DNA from: Serratia plymuthica
GTDB lineage: Bacteria; Pseudomonadota; Gammaproteobacteria; Enterobacterales; Enterobacteriaceae
Assembly: GCF_018336935.1 (NCBI RefSeq)
Contig: NZ_CP068771.1
Location: 4,216,001-4,280,000, forward strand
Length of the DNA: 64,000 nucleotides
Direction of reading: 5' to 3'
Both the position numbers and the translations under genes were made by a program. Under the pieces are notes generated by a model, which saw nothing but the letters and a program-made list of their open reading frames with translations, made no database searches and was not told the origin of the DNA. The stretch's first letter is position 1; every line of letters starts with the position of its first letter. Below, piece by piece: positions 48,761 to 58,608 of the stretch.

Positions 48761-48802
48761 TGACCCACGGGGATGATATCAGTTCATCAGCCCCGTGGGT
48801 CA
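48761..48802 (-). terminator. 12-bp stem hairpin downstream of the porin
   Basis: TGACCCACGGGG and CCCCGTGGGTCA flank an 18-base segment which itself can pair. It lies 16 bp after the end of the porin gene and probably ends the alpha-glucoside operon. Confidence 0.7.
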
Positions 48803-48817
48803 CGTAGGCTGTTATAC

Positions 48818-50380
<1,563 letters not shown>

Positions 50381-50442
50381 TTAATAAGGTGAAGCCTGTT
50401 TTTACAGCAAAGGGTTTACTACATTTGTCTGCGATTTATTTA

Positions 50443-51831
50443 TCATTTTTTATTATCCACCCTGACAAATAGCAGTGTGCTGATAAAGGCGAAAACGGCC
50501 ACGGCCACGCCGACGGTGATATAGGTAATAAACTGATAGCGATCGTACAGATACATCAGCGGCGACAGCAGAACCGCTAGCCCGTAGGAGTTGGCCTTAA
50601 TCGACAGCAGGGAGAGCACCATGCCGCCCAGGGCCGAACTGCACAGCATCACTGCAATCGCCCGCATACCGGACTGTATGACGATACCGAATAGTGCAGG
50701 CTCAGAAACGCCCAGCAATTGGGTTACGGTTGCCGAGATGCCGGCGGTTTTAAACGCCACGTTTTTCGTCTTCAGGGAGATCGCGAGGCACACGGCAGCA
50801 TTGGCGAAACCGTACATTGCGCAGACGGTGATCAGCGGGTTGAAGCCGGTACCGGCGATCAGCGAGGTCTCAATCATAATGAACATATGGTGCATCCCGG
50901 TCATCACCGCAATCGGATAGATAAAGCCGATCAGCAGGCCACCGATACCGGCAGGCAGTGCGAGGAACTGCTGGATAGCCATCACCGCATAGTGCTCAAA
51001 GCTGTGAACCAGCGGCCCGAGTACCAGAAGCGCAATCGCCACGGCGAAGAGGATCACCAGAAAAGGGGTGAAGATTAGATCCATCGAATTAGGCATAATC
51101 CGGCGGAAAATCTTCTCCAGCTTCGCGCCGATAATCCCGGTGATCAGCGCGGTCAGTATCGATCCCTGATAGCCGACCAGAGGAATAAAACCGAAGAGAT
51201 AAATAGGCTGCGCGTTGCCGTAAGCGACCGAATACGCGTTGGGAAGGGCAGGGGAAACCAGCATTAGCCCGATCAGAAACCCGATAATCGGCGTACCGCC
51301 AAACTTCTTAAACGCCGACCAGCAGATAAACGCCGCCAAGAAAGCAAATGCCGTATCGCACAACACGGTCATCAGCGTAGTTACCGAAGCCGGCAGGGCG
51401 AGAGTGCTGGCCCCAAACCACGCCAGCACCGTATCGTTAAACAGCACGCCCTTCAGCCCGAGGAACAACCCCGTTGCACCCAGTACCGGTACAATCGGCA
51501 CAAACACATCCGAGAGGTGGCGGATTCCCGCCTGCAGTGAGCTACTGCCCTGACGGTTCATTTCATCCTTGCTGACCTCACTGATATTAAACGCCTGCAT
51601 AAATTCGGCGTAGACTTTATTCACTATTCCGGTGCCGAGAATGATCTGATACTGACCTGAATTGAAAAACACGCCTTTCACTTCATCGACGTTTCTTATT
51701 TTTTCATCTTCGATCATGCTGCGATTTTTCACCTGCAGTCGCAGACGGGTGGCACAGTGTGTTGCGGAAATAATGTTTTCCATGCCAATGATATTCACCA
51801 GTTCAACGGCAATATTTTTATATTTATTCAT
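50443..51831 (-). CDS. PTS EIIBC, sucrose/trehalose/alpha-glucoside type
   Basis: 462 residues. EIIB domain with the phosphorylation Cys26 (SATHCATRLRLQV) followed by a linker and a EIIC domain of about ten helices (VPIVPVLGATGLFLGL, GMHHMFIMIETSLIAGTGFN). No EIIA domain, so it depends on the cell's EIIA-Glc, as ScrA/TreB do. It overlaps the glucosidase stop by 8 bases. The substrate may be sucrose, isomaltulose, trehalose or a related alpha-glucoside; the glucosidase next to it is the clue. Confidence 0.85.
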   Translation of the reverse strand: MNKYKNIAVELVNIIGMENIISATHCATRLRLQVKNRSMIEDEKIRNVDEVKGVFFNSGQYQIILGTGIVNKVYAEFMQAFNISEVSKDEMNRQGSSSLQAGIRHLSDVFVPIVPVLGATGLFLGLKGVLFNDTVLAWFGASTLALPASVTTLMTVLCDTAFAFLAAFICWSAFKKFGGTPIIGFLIGLMLVSPALPNAYSVAYGNAQPIYLFGFIPLVGYQGSILTALITGIIGAKLEKIFRRIMPNSMDLIFTPFLVILFAVAIALLVLGPLVHSFEHYAVMAIQQFLALPAGIGGLLIGFIYPIAVMTGMHHMFIMIETSLIAGTGFNPLITVCAMYGFANAAVCLAISLKTKNVAFKTAGISATVTQLLGVSEPALFGIVIQSGMRAIAVMLCSSALGGMVLSLLSIKANSYGLAVLLSPLMYLYDRYQFITYITVGVAVAVFAFISTLLFVRVDNKK

Positions 51832-53509
51832 GTTGGGTTGCTCCCTTGATAAGAATACTTTGATAAGGCTTTAATGATGAGCTGAACTGCGGATAGTTAT
51901 TAACGATAATATCGCCCTCCGGAAGGGCAAAAGGAACTTCGTGGTTACTGAGATTGGTGACTGAAATAAAACGTTCGCCCTCTGTGCGACGCTGATAGCT
52001 GACAATTTCCGGCGCGGCCGTTTCCAGCGGTATAAAATCACCGTAGATCAACGTGTCGGGATAGTCATTGTTGCGCAGGTGTATGAGCTGTTGGTAGAAG
52101 GCAAAGACCGAATGTGTATCCTGCTGCTGAGCGGCAGCGTTAATCAATGCGTCTTCCGCTGACAGCGCCAGCCACGGTTTCGTCCCCTGATTAAATCCGC
52201 TGTTCACCGTGTTGTCCCATGGGAACGGTGTGCGTGAGTTGTCCCGCGAACGGTTATTGACGAATGCCAGCGACTGCTGCTCGGAGAACCCTTCCGCCAA
52301 CGCACGATGGTAATTATCAATGCTGGAGATGTCGTCGAACTGGCTGATATCGCTGCGGCAGAAGTTGGTCATGCCCAGTTCTTGTCCCTGATAGATGTAC
52401 GGCGTGCCGCGCAGGAAGAAGTACATTGCCGCCAAGCATTTAGCACCGATGTCGTTGTGATAATCCGGGTGAACAAGTTTCGACAGCGCTCTCGGCTGGT
52501 CGTGATTCTCAATAAAACTGGTTCCCCAACCGCACCGGGCAAAGGCGTTCTGGCTGTCGAACAGCGCGTCGCGGAACTCCGCCACCGTCCAGTTGCGGCG
52601 GCGGAACCACTCCGAACCGTTTTCCACATCAATATCCGCTGCGTGGAAGTCAAAAATCATATTGAAGTAGCCGTTCTCGCCGATAAACTGGCCATACTCC
52701 GTATAGGGAACGCCCGGCGCTTCGCCGACGGTGACGCAGGAATATTTATCAAAGGTGTTTTCTTTCAGCTCGTTAAGGAACACGTCAATGCCCGGGCGGT
52801 TACGCGACTTGCTTTTGATCGACCCCAGCCCGTCAACACCGTCTACCGGGACGCTGGCGTAGTCGGCATCTTTCTTGATAAAGGTAATTGCATCCACACG
52901 GAACCCGGCCACGCCTTTCTCCAGCCACCAGTTAATCATCCGGTAAATATCCTTGCGCATCTGCGGATTTTCCCAGTTCAGGTCGGGTTGTTTTTTATGG
53001 AAAACGTGCAGGTAATACGTATCTTCCCCCGGTACCTTTTCCCACGCGCTGCCGCCGAAAATTGAGCGCCAGTTATTCGGCGGCAGGCCGTTTACCGCAG
53101 GGCGGAACAGATAATAATCGCGATAAGGGGAATTCACATCGGCTAGCGCCTGGCGGAACCACTGATGTTCATCACTGGTGTGATTCACTACCAGGTCGAT
53201 CATGATTTTAATCCCCAGCGACGCGGCTTTGTCGATCAGCATATCCACATCATGCATCTCGCCGAACTCCGGGTTTACCGCGTAGTAATCGGCAATGTCG
53301 TAGCCGTTATCGGCCATCGGCGACAGATAAAACGGCGAAATCCACAGCATGGTCACACCCAGCGACTGCAGGTAGGGCAGTTTTTCGATAATACCCGGCA
53401 GATCGCCAATCCCGTCGTTGTTACTGTCCTTAAAGCTCCTTGGATATATTTGGTAAATTACGGATTCTTTCCACCAGGCGTTATCCTGACCTGCTTGCTG
53501 CTTTAACAT
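51824..53509 (-). CDS. GH13 alpha-glucosidase (oligo-1,6-glucosidase/phospho-glucosidase-like)
   Basis: 561 residues from the ATG at 53509, behind AGAGGTG; the two earlier Mets lie within the operator region. GH13 motifs: DLVVNHTSDEHQWF, GFRVDAITF (nucleophile Asp), VGEAPGVPY (acid/base Glu), FIENHDQPR (Asp). The N-terminal WWKESVIYQIYPRSFKDSNN and subfamily features match GH13_31/29. It lacks the RLDR motif of sucrose isomerases, so it is a hydrolase. Being next to a PTS, its substrate may be a 6-phospho-disaccharide. Confidence 0.85.
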   Translation of the reverse strand: MLKQQAGQDNAWWKESVIYQIYPRSFKDSNNDGIGDLPGIIEKLPYLQSLGVTMLWISPFYLSPMADNGYDIADYYAVNPEFGEMHDVDMLIDKAASLGIKIMIDLVVNHTSDEHQWFRQALADVNSPYRDYYLFRPAVNGLPPNNWRSIFGGSAWEKVPGEDTYYLHVFHKKQPDLNWENPQMRKDIYRMINWWLEKGVAGFRVDAITFIKKDADYASVPVDGVDGLGSIKSKSRNRPGIDVFLNELKENTFDKYSCVTVGEAPGVPYTEYGQFIGENGYFNMIFDFHAADIDVENGSEWFRRRNWTVAEFRDALFDSQNAFARCGWGTSFIENHDQPRALSKLVHPDYHNDIGAKCLAAMYFFLRGTPYIYQGQELGMTNFCRSDISQFDDISSIDNYHRALAEGFSEQQSLAFVNNRSRDNSRTPFPWDNTVNSGFNQGTKPWLALSAEDALINAAAQQQDTHSVFAFYQQLIHLRNNDYPDTLIYGDFIPLETAAPEIVSYQRRTEGERFISVTNLSNHEVPFALPEGDIIVNNYPQFSSSLKPYQSILIKGATQHE

Positions 53510-53524
53510 GTGCACCTCTGTCAT

Positions 53525-53540
53525 GTGGTATCGATACCAC
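53525..53540. promoter_or_regulatory. Operator-like perfect palindrome for a LacI-type repressor
   Basis: GTGGTATCGATACCAC, a perfect 16-bp palindrome with a central CG, is the usual form of a LacI/GalR operator. It is located in the 47 bp between lacI and the glucosidase start, just upstream of the glucosidase ribosome-binding site. Confidence 0.7.
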
Positions 53541-53556
53541 ATTGTGATAAAAAAAT

Positions 53557-54558
53557 TTACGCAGACTTTCTGAGCACTAATTCTGCTTTAAGATCGTCAT
53601 TGTTGTAGCTGTAGGGTTTACCGGTAATCAGCGCAATCAAATATTCCACAGAGAACTGACCCAGCTTATCCAACGGCTGATTCACCGTGGTAATCGGCAC
53701 ACTAACCATTTCCGAAATAGGCAGGTTATCGAAGCCGACTACCGCGATATCCTGAGGCACCCGTATATCATGGTTGGTCAGCCAGGTCACCAGACCGCAG
53801 GCTACGTCGTCACTGCCGGTAAAGATTACGTCGGGCCGTGCGGATGGTGGCATTGCTACCAACTGCTCAGCCAGGCGGATGCCATCTTTGTAGGTATGCA
53901 GTTGGCGGAAAATCAGGGCGTTATCAACGATCCTGCCTGCAGCCTCCATAGCCTTCAGGAAGCCCCGGTTACGACGCTCACCGTGACCTTTTTGCACGAA
54001 ATCACCGCCGGTGCAGTAGGCAATTTTCTGGTAACTCTGATCCAGCAGATAACGAATGGCGTTAAACGTCGCCTCTTCATCATCTACTCGCACCACCGGC
54101 AGATCCGCTCCGTCCACGCTGGTGTTGCACAGCAGGATAGGGCCGTACTGCTGGTATTTTTCCAGCACCGATTTGTCACTCTCAACTGAGCAGAGGATCA
54201 GGCCATCAATGATTTTTTTCTTAAGTAAGTCGAGGCAATTGATCTCTTCCCCCACGATGTCATGGTTCTGCACGATCAGCACCGAATAGCCGTTTTTGCG
54301 GGCGCTCACTTCCAACGCGTCTACCAGATTGGCGAAGAACGGGTTAGTGATCCTCGACACCAGAATGCCAATACGGTGCGACTTTACACCGCGCATCTGC
54401 TGGGCGGCGGTGCTTGGCTCATAGTCCAGTGCCTTCATCGCCGCCTGGATACGAACTTTTTTATCTTCCGAGATATAAGGGTGGTTATTCAGAAAGCGCG
54501 AAACGGTCGACACTGACAATCCGGCGTGTTCTGCCACATCTTTAATGGTTGCAGTCAT
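53557..54558 (-). CDS. LacI/GalR-family transcriptional repressor
   Basis: 333 residues. N-terminal HTH and hinge (ATIKDVAEHAGLSVSTVSRF, then AMKALDYEPSTAAQQMRG), and a periplasmic-binding-like sensor domain (GILVSRITNPFFANLVDALE, IFTGSDDVACGLVTWL, VAVVGFDNLPISEM). It probably represses the downstream operon until its sugar or sugar phosphate is present. A weaker related sequence (GAAATCGATATC) lies upstream of its own start, at about 54565, which would allow autoregulation. Confidence 0.9.
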   Translation of the reverse strand: MTATIKDVAEHAGLSVSTVSRFLNNHPYISEDKKVRIQAAMKALDYEPSTAAQQMRGVKSHRIGILVSRITNPFFANLVDALEVSARKNGYSVLIVQNHDIVGEEINCLDLLKKKIIDGLILCSVESDKSVLEKYQQYGPILLCNTSVDGADLPVVRVDDEEATFNAIRYLLDQSYQKIAYCTGGDFVQKGHGERRNRGFLKAMEAAGRIVDNALIFRQLHTYKDGIRLAEQLVAMPPSARPDVIFTGSDDVACGLVTWLTNHDIRVPQDIAVVGFDNLPISEMVSVPITTVNQPLDKLGQFSVEYLIALITGKPYSYNNDDLKAELVLRKSA

Positions 54559-54798
54559 AATGTATGAAATCGATATCAGAATGCTGCTACGCTATTTTTC
54601 AGCGGAAAAATTGTCAATCGCGGACTTTCAGAATTTGATCGCAATCACATAAAATCGATCAGGAATCATCCAGATGGTGGGGGGGCTAGAACCTTGACCG
54701 TAAAAATTGCAAGTCCCGTAACGTTGACCCTGACCCAAAATCCTGCGCCATTCAGAAACAGAATTCCGGCATGATAATGACTCCCCTGAACGGAGGAT

Positions 54799-55071
54799 GT
54801 GCCGATGAAAAAGTCACGATTCACCGAAGAGCAGATTGTTTTTGCCCTGAAGCAGGCTGAACTGGGTACGTCAGTGCCGGACGTCTGTCGCAAGCTGGGC
54901 ATTTCGGATGCCACTTTCTATACGTGGCGTAAAAAATACGGCGGCATTTCTCCTTCGGAGCTGAAGCATATGCGGCAACTGGAAGAGGAAAATTTGCGGC
55001 TGAAGAGGCTGGTTGCCGATCTGAGCCTCGACAAGGCGATGCTGCAGGACGTGCTGGCAAAAAAGAGCTGA
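54799..55071 (+). CDS. IS3-family transposase OrfA
   Basis: 90 residues: MKKSRFTEEQIVFALKQAEL, then a HTH (VCRKLGISDATFYTWRKKY) and a leucine zipper (LEEENLRLKRLVADLSLDKA). Its end carries A_AAA_AAG at 55059-55065 in the exact codon phase for programmed -1 frameshifting to produce OrfAB. Confidence 0.93.
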   Translation: MPMKKSRFTEEQIVFALKQAELGTSVPDVCRKLGISDATFYTWRKKYGGISPSELKHMRQLEEENLRLKRLVADLSLDKAMLQDVLAKKS

Positions 55072-55103
55072 CGCTGGCACGCCTGCGCGAATGGGTCAGG
55101 GAT

Positions 55104-55913
55104 TTGCAAGCCCGCTACGGTGCCAGTGAGAGACAGGTCTGTTTTGCGCTGCGGGTCAGCCGCAGCTCGTTTCGATATCGTTCTGTGGCCGCCGACGACA
55201 GCGCACTGCGGCTACGCATCCGTGAGATAACCGAAACCCGGGTTCATTACGGGTACCGCCGGGTACACGTGATGCTCAGGCGGGAAGGCTGGCGCGATAA
55301 TCACAAAAGAATCTACCGCCTCTACTGTGAGCAGGGTCTGTCGCTGCGCCTCAAACGGCCACGCGGCAATAAATCGGCCCAGCGCCGACAACCGCAGCCT
55401 CAGGGTCTGTATCCGAATCACGTCTGGGGCATGGATTTTGTCTCTGATGCGTTGTTTGACGGGCGACGATTGCGCCTGCTGACGGTTATCGACCTGTACA
55501 CCCGTGAATGCCTGGGGATCTGCGTGGGGCAGAATTTGCGTTCCACAGAAGTGGCAGAAATGCTGAATAGCATAGCGCTCAGACGCCCTTTACCCCAGTT
55601 GCTGAAAACCGATAATGGTTCTGAATTTGCAGGGAAAATGCTGGACAGATGGGTGTACGAAAGAGGCATCAGAATCGACTTCTCATGCCCGGGAACATCG
55701 ACGGACAATGCGACGGTGGAGTCCTTCAACGGCAGGTTACGGCAGGAATGTCTGAACGAGAACGGGTTTATGTCTCTGGAGGATGCACGGTGCAAAATCG
55801 AGGCCTGGCGCATACACTATAACCAGAGGCGTCCCCATTCTGCGCTGGGCTGGATGACCCCGTCAGAATTTGCTGAGAAGTCTGCCGGTTGCCAGAATAC
55901 ACAACCAACATGA
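55104..55913 (+). CDS. IS3-family transposase OrfB (DDE integrase core)
   Basis: 269 residues from a TTG at 55104; the same frame is open upstream to the orfA slippery site, so the protein is normally made as an OrfAB fusion. It shows an HTH_21 region, then the rve integrase domain with WGMDFVSDAL, TDNGSEF and ATVESFNGRLRQE (DDE). No internal stop or frameshift is seen, so the element may be active. Confidence 0.93.
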   Translation: MQARYGASERQVCFALRVSRSSFRYRSVAADDSALRLRIREITETRVHYGYRRVHVMLRREGWRDNHKRIYRLYCEQGLSLRLKRPRGNKSAQRRQPQPQGLYPNHVWGMDFVSDALFDGRRLRLLTVIDLYTRECLGICVGQNLRSTEVAEMLNSIALRRPLPQLLKTDNGSEFAGKMLDRWVYERGIRIDFSCPGTSTDNATVESFNGRLRQECLNENGFMSLEDARCKIEAWRIHYNQRRPHSALGWMTPSEFAEKSAGCQNTQPT

Positions 55914-56065
55914 AGCCGGTTATTCCTGATTATGACTGGATCATATTCGGGGTCAGGGTCACTCTTTGTGTCTGCTATTTGTGGATGGGGGTGCGGATGG
56001 GTTATTTTTGAATTAAAAATCTGAAATGATACTAATTTATCTCTTGAAAATTAGATTTAAATAAA

Positions 56066-56293
56066 CTATTTGGTTTGCAGCAGAGACTCTGCGTGATTGT
56101 GCAACGCAAGTAGAACAGCAGTGCTTGCGATAATTATGCCCCCAAATACAATCGCAGACATCATAACTACTACAAGCATGATAATCGGAATGTGACCAGC
56201 CCAACCCGGTAGCTTATTGCTACGTGCTTTAGCCACGCAAAGGCTATCCCACTTCAGAATGGCACCTTTAAGGCGCTTCCACAGATTTGCCAT
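56066..56293 (-). CDS. Small predicted membrane protein of unknown function
   Basis: 75 residues from the ATG at 56293; a GTG two codons upstream is also open. Basic N-terminus (MANLWKRLKGAILKWDSLCV AKARSNK in the sequence) and one long hydrophobic helix (HIPIIMLVVVMMSAIVFGGI, then IASTAVLLAL). It resembles small prophage or cell-envelope proteins, but I do not recognise a family. Weak ribosome-binding site. Confidence 0.4.
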   Translation of the reverse strand: MANLWKRLKGAILKWDSLCVAKARSNKLPGWAGHIPIIMLVVVMMSAIVFGGIIIASTAVLLALHNHAESLLQTK

Positions 56294-56346
56294 ACGCACA
56301 CCGCGCTGATAGGCGTGGTGTTGTATCGCCCATCATCACTCCTTAA

Positions 56347-56649
56347 CCAGGTGATAGCCTAATCCCATCCTATCGTTCGCTGCCCAATGCCATCTGCCAT
56401 GCCCGTGACCATCAGGCCACGCCCAGAAAACTCGCTGGCTGGGAAGATAAGTTTGCTGAACAGTGCCAGGTGATTCAAAGGGGTCAAACCGAGATCCGCC
56501 AGCTTGCCACGGAGAATGCTGTGCTGCTCAAACGTTGCATTGATGCTGAAGCCGACGCAGAACGGTATAAACGCCACAATGCCTGGTTGCTCGCGGACAA
56601 AGAACACGCACAGGTTGCTGTCCTTCGGGGGCCCAAACCTTCCCCCTGA
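56347..56649 (+). pseudogene. Remnant of a helical (phage-like) protein
   Basis: Open frame from the stop at 56344 to 56649 with no start codon, reading HARDHQATPRKLAGWEDKFA, then EIRQLATENAVLLKRCIDAE. This looks like the coiled, charged end of a prophage-type protein. The neighbouring IS and the lack of a start suggest a fragment. Confidence 0.35.
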
Positions 56650-56851
56650 ATCGGTCTGCAGGCCAACGTTGTACCAAATACATAAAGCCGAGTCGGGGGA
56701 TAATCGGTGTGAAACGTTTGACTCTGTCCAATCCGATCGTCGTAATACCCTCTACGGCCACCTCAAAGTTGATCAAAAATAAATTACTGGACTTTTGCTG
56801 ACAAATATTTACACTTTGCAACCAATATAAGTAAATAGTAGTGAGTCTCAT

Positions 56852-58522
56852 TTGCATATCAACAAGGAATGTTGGTTATTGATTACCTGGCTTGGGGTGT
56901 CTGGCTTGGCCCAGGCGGCATCGCCCCTTAACTCTACCGACCAGGATATTATCGAGCGCCGACAGAAGGATTTGTTGGAGCAGGCACAGCAGCAGCGTGA
57001 CGACCTGCAAAATACCGCCGACCTGCCGATTCTCCCTCTGCCTGTGCCGGACACGGAAGATAAAACCTGCCATTACGTGAGCCACATTGCTTTCCAGGGC
57101 GCTGAACATCTGTCCTGGTCGGTGAAAGATAAACTTGCGTCTTCCTATCAGGGCCGCTGCCTGACGCTCTCCCGCATTAATAACCTGGTGCGGGAGACCA
57201 CCAACGCCTACATCACGCGAGGCTATGTCACGTCGCAGGCCTGGCTGCCGGAACAGGATATCGCCGGTGGTGAACTGACCGTCGCCGTCAGTGAGGGGCG
57301 CGTTGAAGGTATCAGCCTGGATGGACAGGAAACTCTGGCACTGAAAATGGCGTTTCCCGGCCTGGTCGGCCGGGTGCTCAACCTGCGCGATATCGAGCAG
57401 GGCATGGAGCAGCTCAACCGCCTGCCCTCGCAGCAGGTTTCCATCGATATTCAGCCCGGCAAGCGGCCGGGCTATTCTTCGGTGGTGCTGCGCCGCACGG
57501 CAGCCCGTCTGCCGATTTCCTTGTCCTTCGGCGCCGATAACGGCGGCCAAAAAAGCACCGGCACCGGGCAGATGAATGCCGGCGTTGTACTGGACAACCC
57601 GTTGCGCCTGGCCGACCAGTGGTCGCTGTCGGCCTCACGGGATAATGAATTTCACCATGACCGGCGCAGCCGCAGCCTGAACGGCGGCGTTTCTGTTCCC
57701 TACGGTTACTGGCTGTTCAGCTATCAGGCCGCCTGGAACGACTTTTATCAGCACATCCCCATTCAGGATGCACGCTATCGCTATGCGGGTAATGCCGTGG
57801 TGCAGCGTTTGGGTGTTAACCGTACCCTGCTGCGTGACGGCCGGCAGAAGCTGGCGCTGGACCTGGGATTATCACGCCGGCGCACCGAGAACCGGCTGGC
57901 CGGGCAGCGCCTGACCAACAGCAGCGTAACGGTAGCGAGCCTGTCCGCGGGCCTCAACTACAGCCGCACGCTGGGTGGCGGCTACCTGACGCTCAACCCG
58001 GCGGTATCGCATGGCCTGCGCGGACTGGGGGCCACGCGGGATGAGCCGGCGGCCCCCTATGCCCCACGCAGCGAGTTTCGCAAACTCAGCCTCAGCGCCA
58101 GCTACTTTTATCCGCTGACGCCGTCGCTCTATTACCTGACTTCCGCCTACGGACAGACCAGTGCCGACAATCTGTATAGCAGTGAGCGACTTTCTCTTGG
58201 CGGGCAGTATTCGGTGCGCGGCTTTAAAGAACAGTACCTCACCGGCAACCGCGGTGCGTACTGGCGTAACGAACTTAACAAGCAACTCGGCCCCGTGCCA
58301 GTTATCGGCGACGTCTCGTTGACCGCAGCGCTGGACGGTGGCTGGCTGAACAGCGAAACGCATCGGGTGGACGGCGGCAGTGTAGCCGGGACTTCGCTGG
58401 GATTGGCGATGAACAGCAAGGGGTTCAATCAGTCGTTCACCGTCGGCAAGCCCTTGGCGTATCCGGCCAGTTTGCAGCCGGACCGCTGGGTGGCCTATTG
58501 GCAGGTCGGCATCACCCTGTAA
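56852..58522 (+). CDS. Two-partner secretion transporter, CdiB/ShlB type
   Basis: 556 residues starting at TTG (56852), the only start after the upstream stop. Signal peptide (INKECWLLITWLGVSGLAQA), a N-terminal POTRA pair (CHYVSHIAFQGAEHL and YVTSQAWLPEQDIAGGELTV), and a 16-stranded barrel ending RWVAYWQVGITL. The VRGFKEQ motif (L6 loop) is at 58218. It exports the downstream exoprotein across the outer membrane. Confidence 0.93.
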   Translation: MHINKECWLLITWLGVSGLAQAASPLNSTDQDIIERRQKDLLEQAQQQRDDLQNTADLPILPLPVPDTEDKTCHYVSHIAFQGAEHLSWSVKDKLASSYQGRCLTLSRINNLVRETTNAYITRGYVTSQAWLPEQDIAGGELTVAVSEGRVEGISLDGQETLALKMAFPGLVGRVLNLRDIEQGMEQLNRLPSQQVSIDIQPGKRPGYSSVVLRRTAARLPISLSFGADNGGQKSTGTGQMNAGVVLDNPLRLADQWSLSASRDNEFHHDRRSRSLNGGVSVPYGYWLFSYQAAWNDFYQHIPIQDARYRYAGNAVVQRLGVNRTLLRDGRQKLALDLGLSRRRTENRLAGQRLTNSSVTVASLSAGLNYSRTLGGGYLTLNPAVSHGLRGLGATRDEPAAPYAPRSEFRKLSLSASYFYPLTPSLYYLTSAYGQTSADNLYSSERLSLGGQYSVRGFKEQYLTGNRGAYWRNELNKQLGPVPVIGDVSLTAALDGGWLNSETHRVDGGSVAGTSLGLAMNSKGFNQSFTVGKPLAYPASLQPDRWVAYWQVGITL

Positions 58523-58608
58523 GGCCGACGACGTATTTGCAGCAACCGACACACGGCACGGACGCCAGCGTGCGACCGAATGTTATATAAAGAAAATGGA
58601 CACCCCTT

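Larger units (their letters stand above)
48388..48817. other. Intergenic region with terminators
   Basis: 430 bp. No supported gene; a 85-codon minus-strand frame (48511-48768) starts with a Met but is not recognised. Contains the two hairpins listed next. Confidence 0.5.
54725..55961 (+). mobile_element. IS3-family insertion sequence (IS407-like group)
   Basis: About 1237 bp bounded by TGACCCTGACCC (54725-54736) and its inverted repeat GGGTCAGGGTCA (55950-55961). Two overlapping frames orfA/orfB. No 4-bp direct repeat flanks it: ACGT on the left and CTCT on the right, so a target duplication is either lost or the boundary is a base or two off. It lies directly upstream of the lacI gene. Confidence 0.85.
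55962..56851. other. Mixed region between the IS and the two-partner system
   Basis: About 890 bp. Contains one small minus-strand frame (56066-56293) and one plus-strand open remnant (56347-56649). Promoter of the two-partner operon is expected in 56650-56850, where the DNA is AT-rich. Confidence 0.5.

Noticed and set aside
48511..48768. 85-codon minus-strand ORF beside the porin terminator
   Set aside because: Overlaps two hairpins and shows no family motif; judged non-coding.
51824..53509. Sucrose isomerase (isomaltulose synthase)
   Set aside because: The RLDR isomerisation motif is absent, although the fold and neighbours are similar.
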